Part shown: in pieces, positions 35,379 through 38,115 of the stretch
Numbering within the stretch: position 1 is the stretch's first letter
How the letters are laid out: each line of letters starts with the position of its first letter
IMG/VR virus record: IMGVR_UViG_3300028925_010766
Location: 1-38,115 of that record
Source: a virus
Length of the DNA: 38,115 bases
Reading direction: 5' to 3' (one strand)
Made by a program: the position numbers and the translations under genes
The notes under the pieces: generated by a model
Seen by the model: the letters and a program-made list of their open reading frames with translations, nothing else
Told to the model about the DNA's origin: nothing
The model's database searches: none

Positions 35379-36929
35379 ATGTCATATAGGCGCGACCCCC
35401 ACGAGTTGCTCGGTAAGGGTATCTACCGGCTTTCAGGATCTAACAACCCAGAGTTCCCTAACGGAGCTTTATGGGCTGCAAATAATATGGTCTATGACCG
35501 ATCCAGCCAGGAGCCTGAGAAAGTTCGGGGTCATGTCTTGTTGGGCAATACGGTCAATGGGGCAGTGTCTGGCTTATTTGACTATTCTGAAGGCACAGAG
35601 ATGATCGCCACATCTGAAAATGGCGGCATATACAAGCGTACGACAGGGGATTGGTCAGCGGTCGCCGGTGGAGGAGCATCCACGTATAACACGGCATCTG
35701 GCACAAGGTGGACAGGTGGGATGTTCTATGGGGCCACAACTACTGAGAACCTTCTGGTCTTCTCGAACGGCATAAATGCTCCCCAGAAGTATCGCACGAG
35801 CGCAGGAACGTCGAACCTGGGCGGAAGTCCTCCGGCCACTGGAAAGTTCTTTACGCCAGCATTTGGGCGCATGTGGTGTATCGTAGACGATACTCTTCAC
35901 TACTCTGCGGCTGATAACTGCGAACAGTGGTCTACGGGTGCAGGATCTTTCCAGGTAGACCGAGGCACGGGAATCGTCACAGGTTTGTCTGAGTTTATGG
36001 GAACTCTACTGATCTGGAAGAAACGATCCTTGTTCAGACTAGCTTCTGGGGCAACGCTGGCAAGTGCTTCTATTGAGCGTGTGTCCGGAGCTATAGGCAC
36101 CCAATCTCACTTGACGATCCAAGAGACTACAGGGTCGTATAGGTCTGGTTCTATGCTCTTTCAGTCTGATGAGGGAGTTCACGAGATAGTCCCCGGCAAT
36201 GCCACAGGCGGGTTCTTCGTGCGAAACGCTGGAGAGTGGGTCAAGCCTATCTCTGACAGAAGAGATTTAGCTAACCAAGGAACGAACTGGGCTACCTACA
36301 ATCCTGCTAGAGGAGAGTATTGGTGGCAATACACTCTAAGCGACGTAAGTCCTGATGAAGGATTAATTGCCAATGTAGCCGGTGGAGGCAAAAACGCTGC
36401 TCCTAGGTGGACTTCTCACGACCTAAGGAACCGCACGGCAGGCATGATGTATAGGTCCTCTGGAGAGTTAATTCAGGTTATTGGCACTGGTGCAGGATTG
36501 GTTTATAAGATGCACTCTGGGAATGATCGGGCAGGAGCTTCTTATACTGGCTCCGTCACCCTGCCTTCCTACACGCAAGGCTTCCGGTCTGGAATGAAAA
36601 AATACGGAAGGATATATATAGACGCCGAAACAGAAGGAGTGTATCCCCTATCTGTATACACGACTCTTGGTCGGTCTGGCCTTCCGACTCCTGGTGGGAC
36701 TTCACATCAAGTATCTGGATTTGGAGACTCTTCTGGATGGGGAGATGGGGAATGGGCATCAGCCCAATATGGAGGTGCAACTGTATCAGGTAAGTGGTTT
36801 AGACCTGGATTAGTGCGTAGAGGATCGTTTTTAAGAGTCCGAATCGAGTCAACGGGCGCAGACCAATGGTTTAAGTTAAATGGCGTCGATTTAGAGTATG
36901 TGTATCGCAGGGCAATACTGGCCGCATAG
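35379..36929 (+). CDS. Tail nozzle / tail tube B-like protein, 516 aa
   Basis: It directly follows the adaptor gene. The sequence is strand-rich, with propeller-like motifs (GALWAANNMVYDR, GTLLIWKKRSLFRL, MLFQSDEGVHEIV, PARGEYWWQYTL). The gp12/gp10-like tail nozzle proteins of podoviruses have this composition and a beta-propeller. Probably the conical tail tip. Confidence 0.7.
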   Translation: MSYRRDPHELLGKGIYRLSGSNNPEFPNGALWAANNMVYDRSSQEPEKVRGHVLLGNTVNGAVSGLFDYSEGTEMIATSENGGIYKRTTGDWSAVAGGGASTYNTASGTRWTGGMFYGATTTENLLVFSNGINAPQKYRTSAGTSNLGGSPPATGKFFTPAFGRMWCIVDDTLHYSAADNCEQWSTGAGSFQVDRGTGIVTGLSEFMGTLLIWKKRSLFRLASGATLASASIERVSGAIGTQSHLTIQETTGSYRSGSMLFQSDEGVHEIVPGNATGGFFVRNAGEWVKPISDRRDLANQGTNWATYNPARGEYWWQYTLSDVSPDEGLIANVAGGGKNAAPRWTSHDLRNRTAGMMYRSSGELIQVIGTGAGLVYKMHSGNDRAGASYTGSVTLPSYTQGFRSGMKKYGRIYIDAETEGVYPLSVYTTLGRSGLPTPGGTSHQVSGFGDSSGWGDGEWASAQYGGATVSGKWFRPGLVRRGSFLRVRIESTGADQWFKLNGVDLEYVYRRAILAA

Positions 36930-36938
36930 GGAGATATA

Positions 36939-38115
36939 ATGGCAACGGTAATTTTTGATAGTCTGACGGACCATAGCCCACTAGATGGAACTAACACTGC
37001 CATTTTGGGGTCTGCGGTTGATCTGAACCCACAGATTGTGGCGAAGATTATGGATGGCACAACGCAGACAGACATGGCAACGGACGCAGCAGTCGATGCT
37101 CGATTCACGCAATCGAGGGGCGCACTTCGGCTAATTAACCTTGATAATGCTGCCGGTGCAATCGGTGACGCCCTGACAATCGAATGGGACCCCGCTGACG
37201 GCGGGCAGATGACGGATAATAGTTCCGGAGTCGGGGTTGTTTTCAAAATGCCTGATGCCTCAGATAATCAGGACATTTTTGCCCGTATCGCAGCAATCTG
37301 CCTTGACGATACCGCCACGGCGGAAGATGGCGAATTGAGCTTCCAGGTCATGCTGGCCGGGACTGTAACCGAGATAATGACAGTCGGGTCTCTGGACGTA
37401 CAGGTCGGAGGGGGCTATGGAAGCACGGGCGTTACCGTCTCTACTGCTGGCGTTATACAGGCCAATGGAGCCATTACGAGCGACGGGGCCGTTACGGGGG
37501 CAACGCTTGCAGGGACCGTGTCTACCGCCGCCCAGAACTCCATTACTGCCGCGACTGCTTTGGCGTCTGTAGGCGCACTGAATAGTGGATCAATTACCAG
37601 TGGATTTGCCAACATTAATAACGGCAGTTCGACACTTGATACGGGGGCAGCCACCCTCGCATCACTAACCTGCACGGCAGCAGGCACGTTTGGAGGTGGC
37701 TACGGGGCTACCGGAGCTACAATCTCAACGGCTGGAGTCATACAGGCCAATGGGGCCATTACAAGTGATGGAGCCGTTACAGGCGCTACGCTTGCAGGAA
37801 CTGTTTCTACCGCTGCTCAAAACTCTATTACTGCTGCAACTTCTCTGGCATCTGTCGGAACGATTACCAGCGGCACATGGCAAAGCACGGCAGTTGCCAG
37901 CGCGTATCTCGACGCTGACACAGCCCACTTGGGAGTAACGCAGACGTTTACTGGAGCAAAGACTTTCACTAATACAGTTACTGTAGGCGTGGATGACGCT
38001 GGACACGATGTGAAAATCTTTGGCAATGCTGCCGGTGCCTACATGGAGTGGGATACCAGCGCAGACCAGTTGCGGATTATGGGAGCATCAGCCGACGCAG
38101 TTACCAGCACGGGCA
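36939..38115 (+). CDS. Tail fibre / appendage protein, 3' end outside window
   Basis: ATG at 36939 after GGGAGA; the frame stays open to the right edge (392 codons seen). Residues 1-155 look like a strand-rich attachment domain. From about residue 157 there are Gly/Thr/Ser/Ala-rich repeats, two of which (starting 37407 and 37692) are almost identical in protein over 45 codons. Downstream of the repeats comes VGVDDAGHDVKIFG and YMEWDTSADQLRIMG, a motif I know from tail fibres of aquatic phages. It probably binds the host surface; a C-terminal chaperone domain may lie outside the window. Confidence 0.8.
   Translation, partial: MATVIFDSLTDHSPLDGTNTAILGSAVDLNPQIVAKIMDGTTQTDMATDAAVDARFTQSRGALRLINLDNAAGAIGDALTIEWDPADGGQMTDNSSGVGVVFKMPDASDNQDIFARIAAICLDDTATAEDGELSFQVMLAGTVTEIMTVGSLDVQVGGGYGSTGVTVSTAGVIQANGAITSDGAVTGATLAGTVSTAAQNSITAATALASVGALNSGSITSGFANINNGSSTLDTGAATLASLTCTAAGTFGGGYGATGATISTAGVIQANGAITSDGAVTGATLAGTVSTAAQNSITAATSLASVGTITSGTWQSTAVASAYLDADTAHLGVTQTFTGAKTFTNTVTVGVDDAGHDVKIFGNAAGAYMEWDTSADQLRIMGASADAVTSTG
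37407..37859 (+). repeat. Two 285-bp-spaced tail fibre repeats
   Basis: Repeat units begin at 37407 and 37692 (95 codons apart). Over 45 codons (37440-37574 and 37725-37859) the protein differs at one residue (Ala/Ser), while 25 further codons differ by synonymous change. Confidence 0.85.

Overview
The window is part of a tailed double-stranded DNA phage genome (a free phage or metagenomic viral contig). No host chromosomal genes, rRNA, tRNA, integrase or CRISPR array were seen. The late genes point to a short-tailed (podovirus-like) virion: a 781-residue portal, scaffold, decoration protein, HK97-type capsid protein, tail-tube adaptor, nozzle-like protein and tail fibre, with large helical putative ejection proteins at the far end of the late region. 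Starts are ATG, GTG and TTG with GGAG-type ribosome sites, and promoters are of bacterial sigma-70 type, so the host is a bacterium; the sequence does not identify it. Both edges cut genes: a proline-rich protein at the left and a tail fibre at the right.

Layout. 1-5284 (+): a truncated proline-rich repeat protein, two long putative virion/ejection proteins and the ATPase half of the large terminase. 5314-10943 (-): a tightly overlapping early block with zinc-ribbon proteins, a LexA-like DNA-binding protein, an M15 peptidase (probable endolysin), an HNH nuclease, an SSB-like protein and a beta-class DNA methyltransferase, served by two near-consensus minus-strand promoters. 10944-12560: a control region with a promoter, a small Cys-rich ORF, a strong terminator, a promoter/operator palindrome, a foldable leader and a ribbon-helix-helix protein. 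12190-14563 (-): tiny zinc-binding proteins and a tandem family of related small proteins. 14600-19450: a stretch saturated with GAGCCG/CGGCTC and CCTCAGG/CCTGAGG words, carrying a MoxR-type ATPase, a DUF3150-like protein and a VWA/metallopeptidase-like protein (-), then an AT-rich gap and a plus-strand excisionase-like ORF. 19503-38115 (+): an operator-like array, a second ribbon-helix-helix protein, small genes, the nuclease half of the terminase, then the head and tail operon, which also encodes a GroES co-chaperonin, an ADP-ribosyltransferase-like protein and an L,D-transpeptidase.

How it fits together. Late genes run from the terminase nuclease half rightward to the fibre and, if the genome is circular or circularly permuted, continue through the left part of the window to the terminase ATPase half. 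The early block lies exactly between the two terminase halves. The most striking points are the terminase split at its domain border by 15.9 kb, a shared MTMMPN(L/I)DP-type N-terminal tag on two enzymes and a Met-rich protein around the portal gene (a candidate virion-loading signal), two small genes each bracketed by a copy of the next gene's first codons, and the compositionally strange 14.6-19.4 kb block. No DNA polymerase, helicase or primase is present in this window.
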